NCBI GenBank assembly: GCA_018711945.1
Contig: DVHP01000129.1
Span: 1 to 37,291, forward strand
Direction of reading: 5' to 3'
Length of the DNA: 37,291 bases
Source: Candidatus Ventrenecus avicola
Lineage (GTDB): Bacteria > Bacillota_I > Bacilli_A > RF39 > UBA660
Shown here: positions 15,394 to 22,795 of the stretch, one piece after another
Layout: every line of letters starts with the position of its first letter
Numbering within the stretch: the stretch's first letter is position 1
Position numbers and translations under genes: made by a program
The notes under the pieces: generated by a model
Told to the model about the DNA's origin: nothing
What the model saw: only the letters and a program-made list of their open reading frames with translations
Databases searched by the model: none

Positions 15394-15402
15394 ATTATAA
15401 CA
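15394..15402 (-). promoter_or_regulatory. Extended -10 promoter of the thioredoxin-fold/frr operon
   Basis: TGTTATAAT on the minus strand (15402-15394), a TGn-extended perfect -10 without a clear -35. It lies 13 nt past the T-run of the tsf terminator. Confidence 0.55.
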
Positions 15403-15415
15403 GTTCTAGCCTAAG

Positions 15416-15444
15416 AAAAAAAGACACTTTGTTTAAAAAGTGTC
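15416..15444 (-). terminator. Intrinsic terminator of rpsB-tsf
   Basis: GACACTTT (15444-15437 on the minus strand) pairs with AAAGTGTC (15430-15423), with a 6-nt loop and seven Ts. Confidence 0.9.
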
Positions 15445-15450
15445 AAATTT

Positions 15451-16326
15451 TTAATTTCCTTTTACTTGGCTCATAACTTCAGCAGCAAAATCATCATTTC
15501 TTTTTTCCATACCTTCGCCAACTTCGTAACGAATAGCACGAACAACTTCGCCACCATGATTTTTAACATAATCACCAACAGATACATTGTTATCTTTAAT
15601 AAATGTTTGTTCTACTAAACATACTTCTTTATAGAATTTTTTCATTCTACCTTCAACCATCTTTTCAGCAATATCTTGAGGTTTTCCTTCATTCATAGCA
15701 AGTTCTTTTTGAATTTCTCTTTCTTTTTCTAGAACATCCTCAGGAATATCACTAACAAAAGTGTATTCTGGACGCATTGCTGCTTGTTGCATTGCAACAT
15801 CTTTTGCAACACTTTCGTCAGCACCTTTTAAAACTACTAAACTAGCAATTTTACCACCCATGTGTAAGTAAGAACCAAACACTTCATCAGCATTTAAAGA
15901 AACAATTTCAAAACGTCTTAAAGATAATTTTTCACCAATTTTAGCAATTTTAGCAACAATTAAATCTTTAATCGTACCTTCTTCACATGGAACTTCTTCA
16001 GCTTCTTCAATTGTTTTTGCATCACTTTTTAATAAAGCTTCGCCAATTGTATCAATCATACTCTTAAATTCTTCATTTTTGCTAACAAAGTCAGTCTCAG
16101 AATTCACTTCTAAAATAACAGCTTTTGTTCCATCAACATAGATATTTGCTAGTCCTTCTGCTGCAATTCTACTTTCTTTCTTATTTGCTTTTGAAATACC
16201 TTTTTCTCTTAGGTAATCTTCAGCTGCAGTCATGTCTCCATTCGTTTCAGTCAATGCTTTTTTACAGTCCAACATTCCTGCACCTGTTTTTTCTCTTAAC
16301 TCTTTTACCATTTGAGCTGTTACCAT
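15451..16326 (-). CDS. tsf: Translation elongation factor Ts
   Basis: 291-residue EF-Ts, the nucleotide exchange factor of EF-Tu. The N-terminal UBA-like domain (VKELREKTGAGMLDCKKAL) and the TDFVSKNEEF block, which carries the Asp-Phe pair that enters EF-Tu, are present. Two core subdomains follow and the tail has the expected VGDYVKNHGGEVVRAIRYEVGEG. Length is normal. It lies 19 nt downstream of rpsB in the same operon and ends before a terminator, so it is not co-transcribed with frr by default. Confidence 0.97.
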   Translation of the reverse strand: MVTAQMVKELREKTGAGMLDCKKALTETNGDMTAAEDYLREKGISKANKKESRIAAEGLANIYVDGTKAVILEVNSETDFVSKNEEFKSMIDTIGEALLKSDAKTIEEAEEVPCEEGTIKDLIVAKIAKIGEKLSLRRFEIVSLNADEVFGSYLHMGGKIASLVVLKGADESVAKDVAMQQAAMRPEYTFVSDIPEDVLEKEREIQKELAMNEGKPQDIAEKMVEGRMKKFYKEVCLVEQTFIKDNNVSVGDYVKNHGGEVVRAIRYEVGEGMEKRNDDFAAEVMSQVKGN

Positions 16327-16345
16327 ATTATCGCCTCTTTCTTAA

Positions 16346-17323
16346 TTATTTAGATAAAACTTCAATAAGTTCATCTTTTTTCATAGTAGAGTATCCTTTA
16401 ATACTCTTTTCTTTTGCAACTGCTTTTAACTCTGTTAAAGTCATTTTACTATAATCAGTTTCTTCTTTCTTTGCAGGCTTTTCTTCTTGCTTAGGTTCTT
16501 CTTTTTCTTCGACTTCTACAATTTTTTCTACTTTTTCAATCTTAGTTTCTTTCTTTTCTTCTTTTGCTACTTCCTTTTTTGATTCTTTTTTAGAAACTTT
16601 TTCTTGAGCTTTATCTTCTTCAGTAGTGTAATCTACTAATTCAAGATTATTTACTTCACAAATTGCATTAGTAAGCGCACCTAGAACCACCTTAATAGAA
16701 CGAACAGCATCATCGTTACCAGGAATGACATAGTCAACATCATCTGGATCACAATTTGTATCAATAAGTCCAAAAACTGGAATATTTAACTTCTTTGCTT
16801 CTCTAATTGCGTTTTCTTCTTTTTTAGAATCCACGATGATCATTGCTTGTGGTAACTTCTTCATACCACGAATACCTTCTAACAAACGATTTAATTTTTC
16901 GTATTCCTTCTTTAATTTAATTACTTCTTTTTTAGGTAATACGTTGAACACTCCGTCTGCTTCCATTTTCTCAATTTCTTCCAAACGATTTACACGTCTA
17001 CGAATAGTACGGAAATTAGTAAGTGTTCCACCAAGCCAACGTTCCGTTACATAGTAAGAATTACTTCTAGTTGCTTCTTCTTTGCATACTTCACCAGCTT
17101 GTTTTTTGGTTCCTACATATAGGAATGTTCCACCATTTTCTGCAATAGACTTCATTGCTTCATAAGCAGTTTCCATTCCTTCTACAGTTTTATCTAGATC
17201 AATAATGTAAATATCATCTCTTGATCCAAAAATATAAGGTTTCATCTTTGGATTCCATCTTTTTGTTTGGTGTCCAAAATGAACTCCAGCTTCTAATAAA
17301 ATACTCTTAGAAACTACGGCCAT
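16346..17323 (-). CDS. rpsB: 30S ribosomal protein S2 with a C-terminal Rho_N/SAP-like extension
   Basis: 325-residue S2, against about 225-260 in most bacteria. Residues 1-235 are a normal S2 core ([69 protein letters not shown]). A Lys/Glu/Val-rich linker of about 55 residues follows, then a 35-residue C-terminal module ([20 protein letters not shown]...KKDELIEVL) that matches the pattern of Rho N-terminal or SAP-type helix-extended-helix nucleic-acid-binding motifs. It is the first gene of the rpsB-tsf operon, behind a leader of over 100 nt. The extension is likely surface-exposed on the 30S subunit; its role is unknown. Confidence 0.95.
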   Translation of the reverse strand: MAVVSKSILLEAGVHFGHQTKRWNPKMKPYIFGSRDDIYIIDLDKTVEGMETAYEAMKSIAENGGTFLYVGTKKQAGEVCKEEATRSNSYYVTERWLGGTLTNFRTIRRRVNRLEEIEKMEADGVFNVLPKKEVIKLKKEYEKLNRLLEGIRGMKKLPQAMIIVDSKKEENAIREAKKLNIPVFGLIDTNCDPDDVDYVIPGNDDAVRSIKVVLGALTNAICEVNNLELVDYTTEEDKAQEKVSKKESKKEVAKEEKKETKIEKVEKIVEVEEKEEPKQEEKPAKKEETDYSKMTLTELKAVAKEKSIKGYSTMKKDELIEVLSK

Positions 17324-17438
17324 AAAAACATCCTCCTTCGTTATACTTCTGGCTGGATCTATTCACATACTTCACTCTACGCCGAGAGCACTCGAAATAC
17401 ATAATCCCCAGTCCATGTTTATTTGCTTTTACAAAGCC
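17324..17438 (-). promoter_or_regulatory. Structured rpsB leader, candidate S2 autoregulatory element
   Basis: The roughly 115-nt 5' untranslated region can pair GGACTGG near 17413 with CCAGCC near 17350 and contains further hairpins (CGAGTGCTCTCG). The AAGGAGG ribosome-binding site lies at its end. Firmicutes rpsB leaders are known to bind S2 and repress translation. That this one does so is inference. Confidence 0.45.
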
Positions 17439-17444
17439 AAGTAT

Positions 17445-17473
17445 ATTTTATCAAAAGAATGAGAAAAGAACAA
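17445..17473 (-). promoter_or_regulatory. Promoter of rpsB-tsf
   Basis: On the minus strand TTGTTC (17473-17468), 17 nt, TAAAAT (17450-17445). It lies 42 nt past the toxN stop, with no clear terminator between. Confidence 0.6.
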
Positions 17474-17514
17474 GCAATAATAAAGACTTTTTTATGATAA
17501 AATACCCTAAATTT

Positions 17515-17996
17515 CTATATTTCAACCATTTCTTTATTATATTCCAAACACTTTTCTTCTAAAACTAAATAATTACAACATCGATTTTTTACACGGAACG
17601 ATAATTTATCTTCCTTATATAGATGATAAAGCAATAGTGATTTTTTATAAACCTCTTCCTTATGCTTATTAAGCCATCTTAATTGATTTTTTAATAATTC
17701 ATATCTAAAATATTCGCCCATATCATCAGGCACTTTATTTAACGGAATCTCTTGATAGTTAGCAGGTGTAACAGGGATCATATTATTAAAGTTTATTGCC
17801 CCTAGCACTCCATGATCAATCTTCATAAAATCAATGGTATCATTCATCCTTCTATGTTTTGTTTTTGGGCTAGATAAAGGCGCAAAATAGTCAATATCAT
17901 GAACTCGAAACAAAATACCAATAAAAGGTCGAAGTTTCTTTACTGTGAGTTAATCGTTACAAATTTAATTTTAGTATATTGTGTGAACTGTAACAA
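17515..17996 (-). pseudogene. toxN: ToxN/AbiQ-family type III toxin gene, broken near its 5' end
   Basis: Family toxins are endoribonucleases held inactive by a repeat RNA. The long frame reads KKLRPFIGILFRVHDIDYFA, PLSSPKTKHR, GAINFNNMIPV, a helical region and RCCNYLVLEEK, all ToxN/AbiQ hallmarks. It is open only from about 17940, where an in-frame TAA lies just upstream; the first TTG is at 17913, with no ribosome-binding site. Just upstream, in another frame, lies KFVTINSQ, the expected start of the protein, with AGGTGA and a TTG at 17996 before it. About 15-18 residues that normally join these pieces, including catalytic Tyr and Lys positions, are missing. A deletion of roughly 50 bp with frame loss explains this; the toxin is probably dead. 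Confidence 0.78.
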
Positions 17997-18069
17997 AATA
18001 TTCACCTGCCTTTTCATTAGTAGATTGTATAAGAAAAGATAAGGATATTTTGTCGATTTCTGTCACAAC

Positions 18070-18098
18070 AAAAAAAGATTAGAGTTTGCTCTCTAATC
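18070..18098 (-). terminator. Terminator between antitoxin RNA and toxN
   Basis: GATTAGAG (18098-18091 on the minus strand), 6-nt loop, CTCTAATC (18084-18077), then seven Ts. In type III loci such a leaky terminator sets the ratio of antitoxin RNA to toxin mRNA. Confidence 0.88.
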
Positions 18099-18109
18099 CT
18101 GCATTTTTC

Positions 18110-18184
18110 ACTGCCATATATAGGGCTGGCTTCACCCACTTTTTTTACTGCCATTTCTAGGGGCTGGCTTCACCCCACTTTTTT
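18110..18184 (-). repeat. Two contiguous 37-38-nt antitoxin repeats
   Basis: Unit 1 is 18184-18147 (38 nt) and unit 2 is 18146-18110 (37 nt) on the minus strand. They differ only in the lengths of the A-run and G/C arms and in the A/T-rich linker. The units abut with no spacer. Confidence 0.9.
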
Positions 18185-18211
18185 AAACTTTACAATTTCT
18201 TGTACATCCAT

Positions 18212-18240
18212 AATCTAACATAAAAATATTAATTTGTCCA
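18212..18240 (-). promoter_or_regulatory. Promoter of the ToxI-like RNA
   Basis: On the minus strand TGGACA (18240-18235), 17 nt, TAGATT (18217-18212). The start would fall near 18205, about 20 nt before the first repeat. Confidence 0.6.
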
Positions 18241-18252
18241 TTATTTTTTACA

Positions 18253-18372
18253 CTATTTTATATAATGAGAATCTCTTTCCATTTCTTCATCAGCTCTTTT
18301 AGCGAGCTTTAAAGCAGAAAAAGTAAATGTTAAAAAGAAGCCTAATAAAATGAATCCAATAACAAAAAACAT
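18253..18372 (-). CDS. 39-aa single-pass membrane protein
   Basis: A complete small gene with a strong GAAGGGGG ribosome-binding site 8 nt before the ATG and a TAG stop. The product begins MFFVIGFILLGFFLTFTF, a clear membrane helix (about residues 2-21), then a short charged tail (KLAKRADEEMERDSHYIK). It lies between the antitoxin promoter and the ATPase remnant, same strand. It could be a type I-like toxin, a small regulator of a membrane protein, or a remnant. I know no family for it; the reading frame and its signals are the only support. Confidence 0.55.
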   Translation of the reverse strand: MFFVIGFILLGFFLTFTFSALKLAKRADEEMERDSHYIK

Positions 18373-18401
18373 ATATCGTTTCCCCCTTCGATATATGTAT
18401 A

Positions 18402-18672
18402 TTATTCATTTTTTAAAATATCACAACAAATTCGACAAAATAGGATAAAATTTTCTAAAACTAAAAATCTAATTTCTCCAGCTCCTAATTTTATCTCAAT
18501 AACACCTACTTTATCATTTTGTTTTCAAAATGCAATCTACTTCAAAATCATTCTTATCTCTATAATAGGATAAAGTTGCGTCTATTATATCCGCATAAAC
18601 CTTTAAATCACTCATATATAAATTTTTAAATAGGTTGTTTATTGAAAAATAATTCTTGCCTATAGATTAAAA
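18402..18672 (-). pseudogene. Frameshifted 3' remnant of a DUF4143-type AAA ATPase
   Basis: Minus-strand translation from about 18665 gives NNLFKNLYMSDLKVYADIID, LSYYRDKNDFEVDCIL, then a stop. In the next frame, directly after, comes DKVGVIEIKLGAGEI. Joined, these match the C-terminal DUF4143 domain of AAA ATPases (LFExLxxRDLxxYA, YYRDxxGxEVD, xIEIKLG). One extra base near 18516 breaks the frame, and the ATPase N-terminus, several hundred residues, is absent. Such ATPases are common accessory genes with poorly known function. This is debris from a lost gene; nothing here should be functional. Confidence 0.7.
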
Positions 18673-18784
18673 TGATTAATGATATAATTGAGTCTAAAAA
18701 AGATAAATTCAATTAAATAGCAGATTAATCATCTTAGCATAATGTTTATACCGCGTATTATTTTAATATAGCTAATTTATTATT
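18673..18784. other. AT-rich gap before the capsule operon end
   Basis: I see no gene, repeat or convincing terminator here. It separates the ATPase remnant from the 3' end of the flippase gene. Confidence 0.4.
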
Positions 18785-20194
18785 TTATCTTTTTATTAAA
18801 CCAACTAATTGTTTAAAAGATTTTCTGTTAAATACTATGACATATACAACGACTATCATAAAATTTAAAATATTTATAGGTGGTATATTAATATAATATA
18901 GTAAACATGTAATTATAAAAATCAAAATTACTCTTAGCGAAAATAAGAAGTTTATTTTAATTCTTACATATTTTTGAACATCTATATATCTGTATACTGC
19001 CATAATAAAATATGCAAATAAAGTTGACAAGCAGGCAGCATATAAACCAATAGTTTTAATTAATGATAAATTAAATATTAAATTGATTATTGCAGAAACA
19101 ATAGTAGTATTCATTATCTTTTTTGTTTCTTTTTTTGCAATATATATGCCACCAATTAAATTTATTAAAATGTTAAACATGTTCGCAAATAATAATATAG
19201 GTATGTAAAAATAGGATTCAATATAATTACTTCCTACAATATAATTATAAACTAGAGGTAAAGTGGCAATTATTATTACAGAAACTGTTGAAAACAAGTC
19301 TAACATTTTATTAATTATAGTTGTAAAAAAGATATCTTTATCATTATCATTATCATTTATATGCATTGAGGCACTTTCTTGCCACGACATATTAAAAATT
19401 GAAAAAATACTATTAATTATGTTGGAGAATTTACAAGATATGGTATATATCCCATTCATAGCCGTTCCTAAGATAAATGTGATAATACTTCTGTCACTAA
19501 CATTAACTATCCACCATGATAAAGAATTTGGAATCATTGGTAAAGAATATTTCAAGTATTCTAAAATTCTTTTTTTACTTAAAAATCGTAGCTCTATCAT
19601 GTTAAATATTTTATTTTTTAACGCAATATACATAGAACATAAAACATTGGCAATACAAGTTGATACTAAAATACTACTTGCCCCCATCTTAAATATTATT
19701 ATGAAAATAACATTTAAAATTAAGGTTGTTATTCCAGTAATGACACAAGCAATAGAGTATTCCTTGTTTTTTCCTAATCCACGTGATATTTGAAGTAAAA
19801 TATTTGAAAACATTATTGCAATCACTGTAAATAAAAGTAGCCAAAAATATTTTATCGAAACAAAAAAACCAATCAATATATAAATAAAAGAAACAACAAC
19901 TGCAACACAAAAAACAGTAATAACAATATTAGTTATAACTATTTTTTTTCCATCAACATTATCTTTGTTTTTTCGTTCATCAATTAGAAACCGAAAAACA
20001 GCACTATCAAATCTAAGAATTAAAACAGGAACGAACAAGCTAACATATGTTTGAATTAAATCTATTAAGCCATAATCATCTGCATTTAAGAAATGCGTAT
20101 ACAAAGGTATGAGTAAAAATGTGATAAATTGAGTAGTAAACTTTCCTAAAAACAAGATGAATGTATTTATAGCGAATTCTTTATTTCTATTCAT
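18785..20194 (-). CDS. Wzx-type polysaccharide flippase
   Basis: 469-residue polytopic protein of the MOP superfamily (polysaccharide biosynthesis protein), with 12-14 membrane segments. It opens with FAINTFILFLGKFTTQFITFLLIPLYTHFLNADDYGLIDL, whose hydrophobic start and (F/L)xxxDYGxxDL motif are typical of Wzx. It should flip lipid-linked repeat units across the membrane. It is the last gene of the capsule operon and overlaps the acyltransferase gene by 4 bp. Base composition is markedly AT-rich. Which subfamily substrate it uses cannot be told from sequence. Confidence 0.88.
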   Translation of the reverse strand: MNRNKEFAINTFILFLGKFTTQFITFLLIPLYTHFLNADDYGLIDLIQTYVSLFVPVLILRFDSAVFRFLIDERKNKDNVDGKKIVITNIVITVFCVAVVVSFIYILIGFFVSIKYFWLLLFTVIAIMFSNILLQISRGLGKNKEYSIACVITGITTLILNVIFIIIFKMGASSILVSTCIANVLCSMYIALKNKIFNMIELRFLSKKRILEYLKYSLPMIPNSLSWWIVNVSDRSIITFILGTAMNGIYTISCKFSNIINSIFSIFNMSWQESASMHINDNDNDKDIFFTTIINKMLDLFSTVSVIIIATLPLVYNYIVGSNYIESYFYIPILLFANMFNILINLIGGIYIAKKETKKIMNTTIVSAIINLIFNLSLIKTIGLYAACLSTLFAYFIMAVYRYIDVQKYVRIKINFLFSLRVILIFIITCLLYYINIPPINILNFMIVVVYVIVFNRKSFKQLVGLIKR

Positions 20195-21177
20195 ATAGCC
20201 ATGTCCCTTTCTTTATCTATATTTAAGCCAAGGAATTTGAGATTAATCTTGTTTGATTTAAAGCACTTTGCTATACATAATACAATCAATATCTCAAAAA
20301 TAAATACAAATATACCTGATAGCTGATAAATTAAAGAGGAAACGTTCAAAATTTTGCGTAAACATATTCTAAAAAATAAATGTGTACACATTATAAATAG
20401 AGTATTATTAGAGATTATCTTTATTAAGCGATTCTCTTTCGTACAAGACAAAGCTAATAAAAACAATATACACTCAGCTGCAGAAAAAAGGATATACACT
20501 ATAATATTATTTATATCATTTCCATTTATAGATATTGGATTGCCTTGATTTATCGTTCCATAAACAATTAATGTCAAAATAAATAAAATGAATGAAATTA
20601 TTGCCGTTTTATTATTTTTATGAAGACTTACTTTTGTAAAAACATTTTTTAATAAATATCCTAAGCAACAATAATTATATAATAAGATACACTTATTTAA
20701 CCCAAAATATCTTAAGGTATCATTATAAAAAAAGAAAATACTGATTATAATGCTAACGATTAAAGTTACCCAAATTTTATCTTTAAATAACCGTAATAAG
20801 ATGCTCATTAAATTCATGACGATATAATAACAAGGTAAAAACCATAATACTGAATTCCATAAATCCAATTTTCCGTCAAAATAAAATATATCTAATAAAA
20901 TGCTTACTGGTTTATTGTCTAAAATAATCACTAGAATGGAAGATACAAGGTAATAAAAAATATATGGTATAATGATTCGTTTAAAAAGTTTAGTAAATGA
21001 ATTTTGTTTAAAAAGTATGCCAGAAATCAAGAAAAAAATTGGTACATGAAAAGAATACAACATTATTCTTAAGATATGCTCTTCTTTTAAAAAATGAGCA
21101 ATCACTATAAAAAAGATTGATAAGGCCTTAGCCCAATCTATATAATCTAACCTCTTATTTGTGATTGTTTTTTTCAT
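20191..21177 (-). CDS. Acyltransferase family 3 membrane protein
   Basis: 328-residue integral membrane protein with about ten hydrophobic segments. The N-terminal KRLDYIDWAKALSIFFIVIAHF and FHVPIFFLISGILFK motifs identify the acyltransferase-3/fucose-4-O-acetylase-like family. Members transfer acetyl or other acyl groups to sugars on either side of the membrane. Here it probably O-acylates the capsule repeat unit. It overlaps the tagD gene by 23 bp and the flippase by 4 bp, so it is part of the same translationally coupled chain. Confidence 0.85.
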   Translation of the reverse strand: MKKTITNKRLDYIDWAKALSIFFIVIAHFLKEEHILRIMLYSFHVPIFFLISGILFKQNSFTKLFKRIIIPYIFYYLVSSILVIILDNKPVSILLDIFYFDGKLDLWNSVLWFLPCYYIVMNLMSILLRLFKDKIWVTLIVSIIISIFFFYNDTLRYFGLNKCILLYNYCCLGYLLKNVFTKVSLHKNNKTAIISFILFILTLIVYGTINQGNPISINGNDINNIIVYILFSAAECILFLLALSCTKENRLIKIISNNTLFIMCTHLFFRICLRKILNVSSLIYQLSGIFVFIFEILIVLCIAKCFKSNKINLKFLGLNIDKERDMAI

Positions 21178-21598
21178 GAATTTTCTCCCTTAACAAAGTA
21201 GAAGATATTCCATCAGTGTGGGGTAAATATACAACGTCAACATTAATTTTCTTTAATTCGTTCTCAATTGTATTCCATTTTTCTGTATTTTTCCAATCAT
21301 CGCCAACAAACATTACATCTATATCATTAATTTTTGCAGCCTCAATTTTTCCTTCAATAGTATATGAATTTTGCGGAATTGCTCTATCTACATATTTAAT
21401 AGCCTCTACAATTTGAATCCTCTCCGAAAAAGGAATTATAGGTTTCTTATTTTTATTTTGTTCTACCACTTCATCAGTAGATACCCCAACAATTAATTCA
21501 TCACATAATTTTTTGGCGTTTTTAAAAATATTCAAATGGCCTATATGAAACATATCATATACTCCTGCTGTATAACCTCTTCTATAATTTTTCATCAT
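21155..21598 (-). CDS. tagD: Glycerol-3-phosphate cytidylyltransferase
   Basis: 147-residue nucleotidyltransferase that makes CDP-glycerol from CTP and sn-glycerol-3-phosphate. It has the HxGH signature (FHIGHLNIFKNAK, HIGH at residues 18-21), the IVGVSTDEVVE strand, PFSERIQIVEAIKYVD, FVGDDWK and the ISSTLLREKI motif. Length is close to the 129-132 residues of TagD/TarD. It overlaps the CDP-glycerol:polyol transferase gene by 17 bp, so substrate maker and user are adjacent. A related cytidylyltransferase substrate (ethanolamine or ribitol phosphate) is possible but less likely. Confidence 0.88.
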   Translation of the reverse strand: MMKNYRRGYTAGVYDMFHIGHLNIFKNAKKLCDELIVGVSTDEVVEQNKNKKPIIPFSERIQIVEAIKYVDRAIPQNSYTIEGKIEAAKINDIDVMFVGDDWKNTEKWNTIENELKKINVDVVYLPHTDGISSTLLREKIHEKNNHK

Positions 21599-22781
21599 TA
21601 CACTCTCTTTCTACTACCTCAGCAACCATTTTACTAGCATTTCCAGTTTCAAATAATTGAATTCTATTTTTAAATTTTAAACAATTTATCTTATATTCTT
21701 TATGAGGAAAATTTTCTAACAAATTTGCAAGTTCTTTTTCATTTTCTGCTTGAGGAAATGGAAGTTCCTCTAACGAAAAATATAAGTTTCTTTCTTTTTT
21801 AAAATACTCTTTTTTATCTTTGGTAAATAGTATACATGGCCCTCCTTTAATTAACATATCGAAACAACATCCTGAATAATCAGTAATTAAAAAATCGCAT
21901 ATCGAAATTAGTTCCTGCATATCTGGATAGTCAGTAACATTTATTATGTTTTTGTTATCAATACTATAATTTGATATGGGATGAAATCTAATCAACAAAT
22001 TATACTGATCATGCAGATAATGTAATAATTTTTCGTAATTAATATATGTATCAATTTCATTTAAATTTTTTCTAAAAGTTGGAGCGTATAATACAATTTT
22101 TTTTGATGGATCAATATTATACTTATTGCACAAATTTTCTTTGATACTAGTCATTTTTTTTGTATTAAAAAATATATCACATCTAGGTGTTCCACAATTT
22201 AATATTTTACCATCATACCAGAAAGAATTTCGATATATATTTGTACTAAATTCACAACCAGATATAATTAAGTCAATCATTTTTGAATCAGCTTTACATG
22301 TTTTTATATATTGAGGATTTAAAGACTCTTCAGCATCTTTTTCTATTTTTTTAAGTCTTAAAGAACTATGCCATGTTTGAATATAATATTGTTTATTTCG
22401 CTTTCTGGTTCCGTAAACAAATCTAGAATTATTTATCCATACTTTGGCAGTGCTTAGATGATATAAATAATTAATAGAGTTCATTTTAGTATAATGTATA
22501 TCAGGAGGTAAAGAATTCTTGTATTTTTCTGTTGTTGCCCAATATATTTTTAAATTGTTATTTCTTTTAAGTAGTTCCTCAGCAATGTATTTCCCATTAT
22601 CACTATAGCCTTTTCCTGAATAGCTAATTATTACGATTTTATGATTATCTATAAATCTTAATGAAAATATCATCATAAAAAAACTATTATATAATCCTAT
22701 TAAATTAAGCTTTATAAAACTAAGAAAATTAAAAATTAGTGGATACTTGGACAATTTTCTTTTTAATTTTACTAAAAACAT
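21582..22781 (-). CDS. CDP-glycerol:polymer glycerophosphotransferase
   Basis: 399-residue member of the TagB/TagF (Glyphos_transf) family, which transfers phosphoglycerol from CDP-glycerol. Motifs: YYIQTWHSSLRLKKIEKD (usual QTWHGxPLK), NCGTPRCDIFF (usual GxPRND), IVLYAPTFRK, the ITDYSG motif near residue 297 followed by CCFDMLIKGGPCILF. It is shorter than the bifunctional TagF and lacks a long N-terminal extension, so it more likely adds phosphoglycerol to a capsule unit than polymerises a teichoic acid. It sits between the GT2 and tagD genes in the capsule operon. Confidence 0.88.
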   Translation of the reverse strand: MFLVKLKRKLSKYPLIFNFLSFIKLNLIGLYNSFFMMIFSLRFIDNHKIVIISYSGKGYSDNGKYIAEELLKRNNNLKIYWATTEKYKNSLPPDIHYTKMNSINYLYHLSTAKVWINNSRFVYGTRKRNKQYYIQTWHSSLRLKKIEKDAEESLNPQYIKTCKADSKMIDLIISGCEFSTNIYRNSFWYDGKILNCGTPRCDIFFNTKKMTSIKENLCNKYNIDPSKKIVLYAPTFRKNLNEIDTYINYEKLLHYLHDQYNLLIRFHPISNYSIDNKNIINVTDYPDMQELISICDFLITDYSGCCFDMLIKGGPCILFTKDKKEYFKKERNLYFSLEELPFPQAENEKELANLLENFPHKEYKINCLKFKNRIQLFETGNASKMVAEVVERECNDEKL

Positions 22782-22795
22782 ACTTCTATTCTCCT

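Larger units (their letters stand above)
18070..18205 (-). ncRNA. toxI: Type III antitoxin RNA (ToxI-like), two pseudoknot repeats
   Basis: Promoter at 18240-18212, two tandem repeats at 18184-18110, a short third A-rich remnant (18109-18099) and a terminator, then toxN: the standard type III order. Each repeat reads A6-7, GTGGG(G), TGAA, GCCA, G, (C)CCC, a 6-nt A/T-rich stretch, TGGC, AGT. GGGG pairs with CCCC in repeat 1, and GGG with CCC in repeat 2, so both arms changed together. GCCA in the enclosed loop pairs with TGGC downstream. That is an H-type pseudoknot, the fold known for ToxI units. The repeat appears intact although the toxin gene is not. Confidence 0.78.

Noticed and set aside
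16125-16454. 109-codon plus-strand Leu/Phe-rich frame
   Set aside because: Antisense to tsf and rpsB, both clearly real.
18110-18184. Repeats considered as a CRISPR array
   Set aside because: The two units abut without spacers, there are only two, and each has internal pseudoknot pairing; a ToxN-family gene and terminator follow, so antitoxin RNA fits better.
19263-19793. 176-codon plus-strand frame
   Set aside because: Antisense to the flippase gene; the low-complexity AT-rich sequence produces chance open frames, and no start signal is seen.
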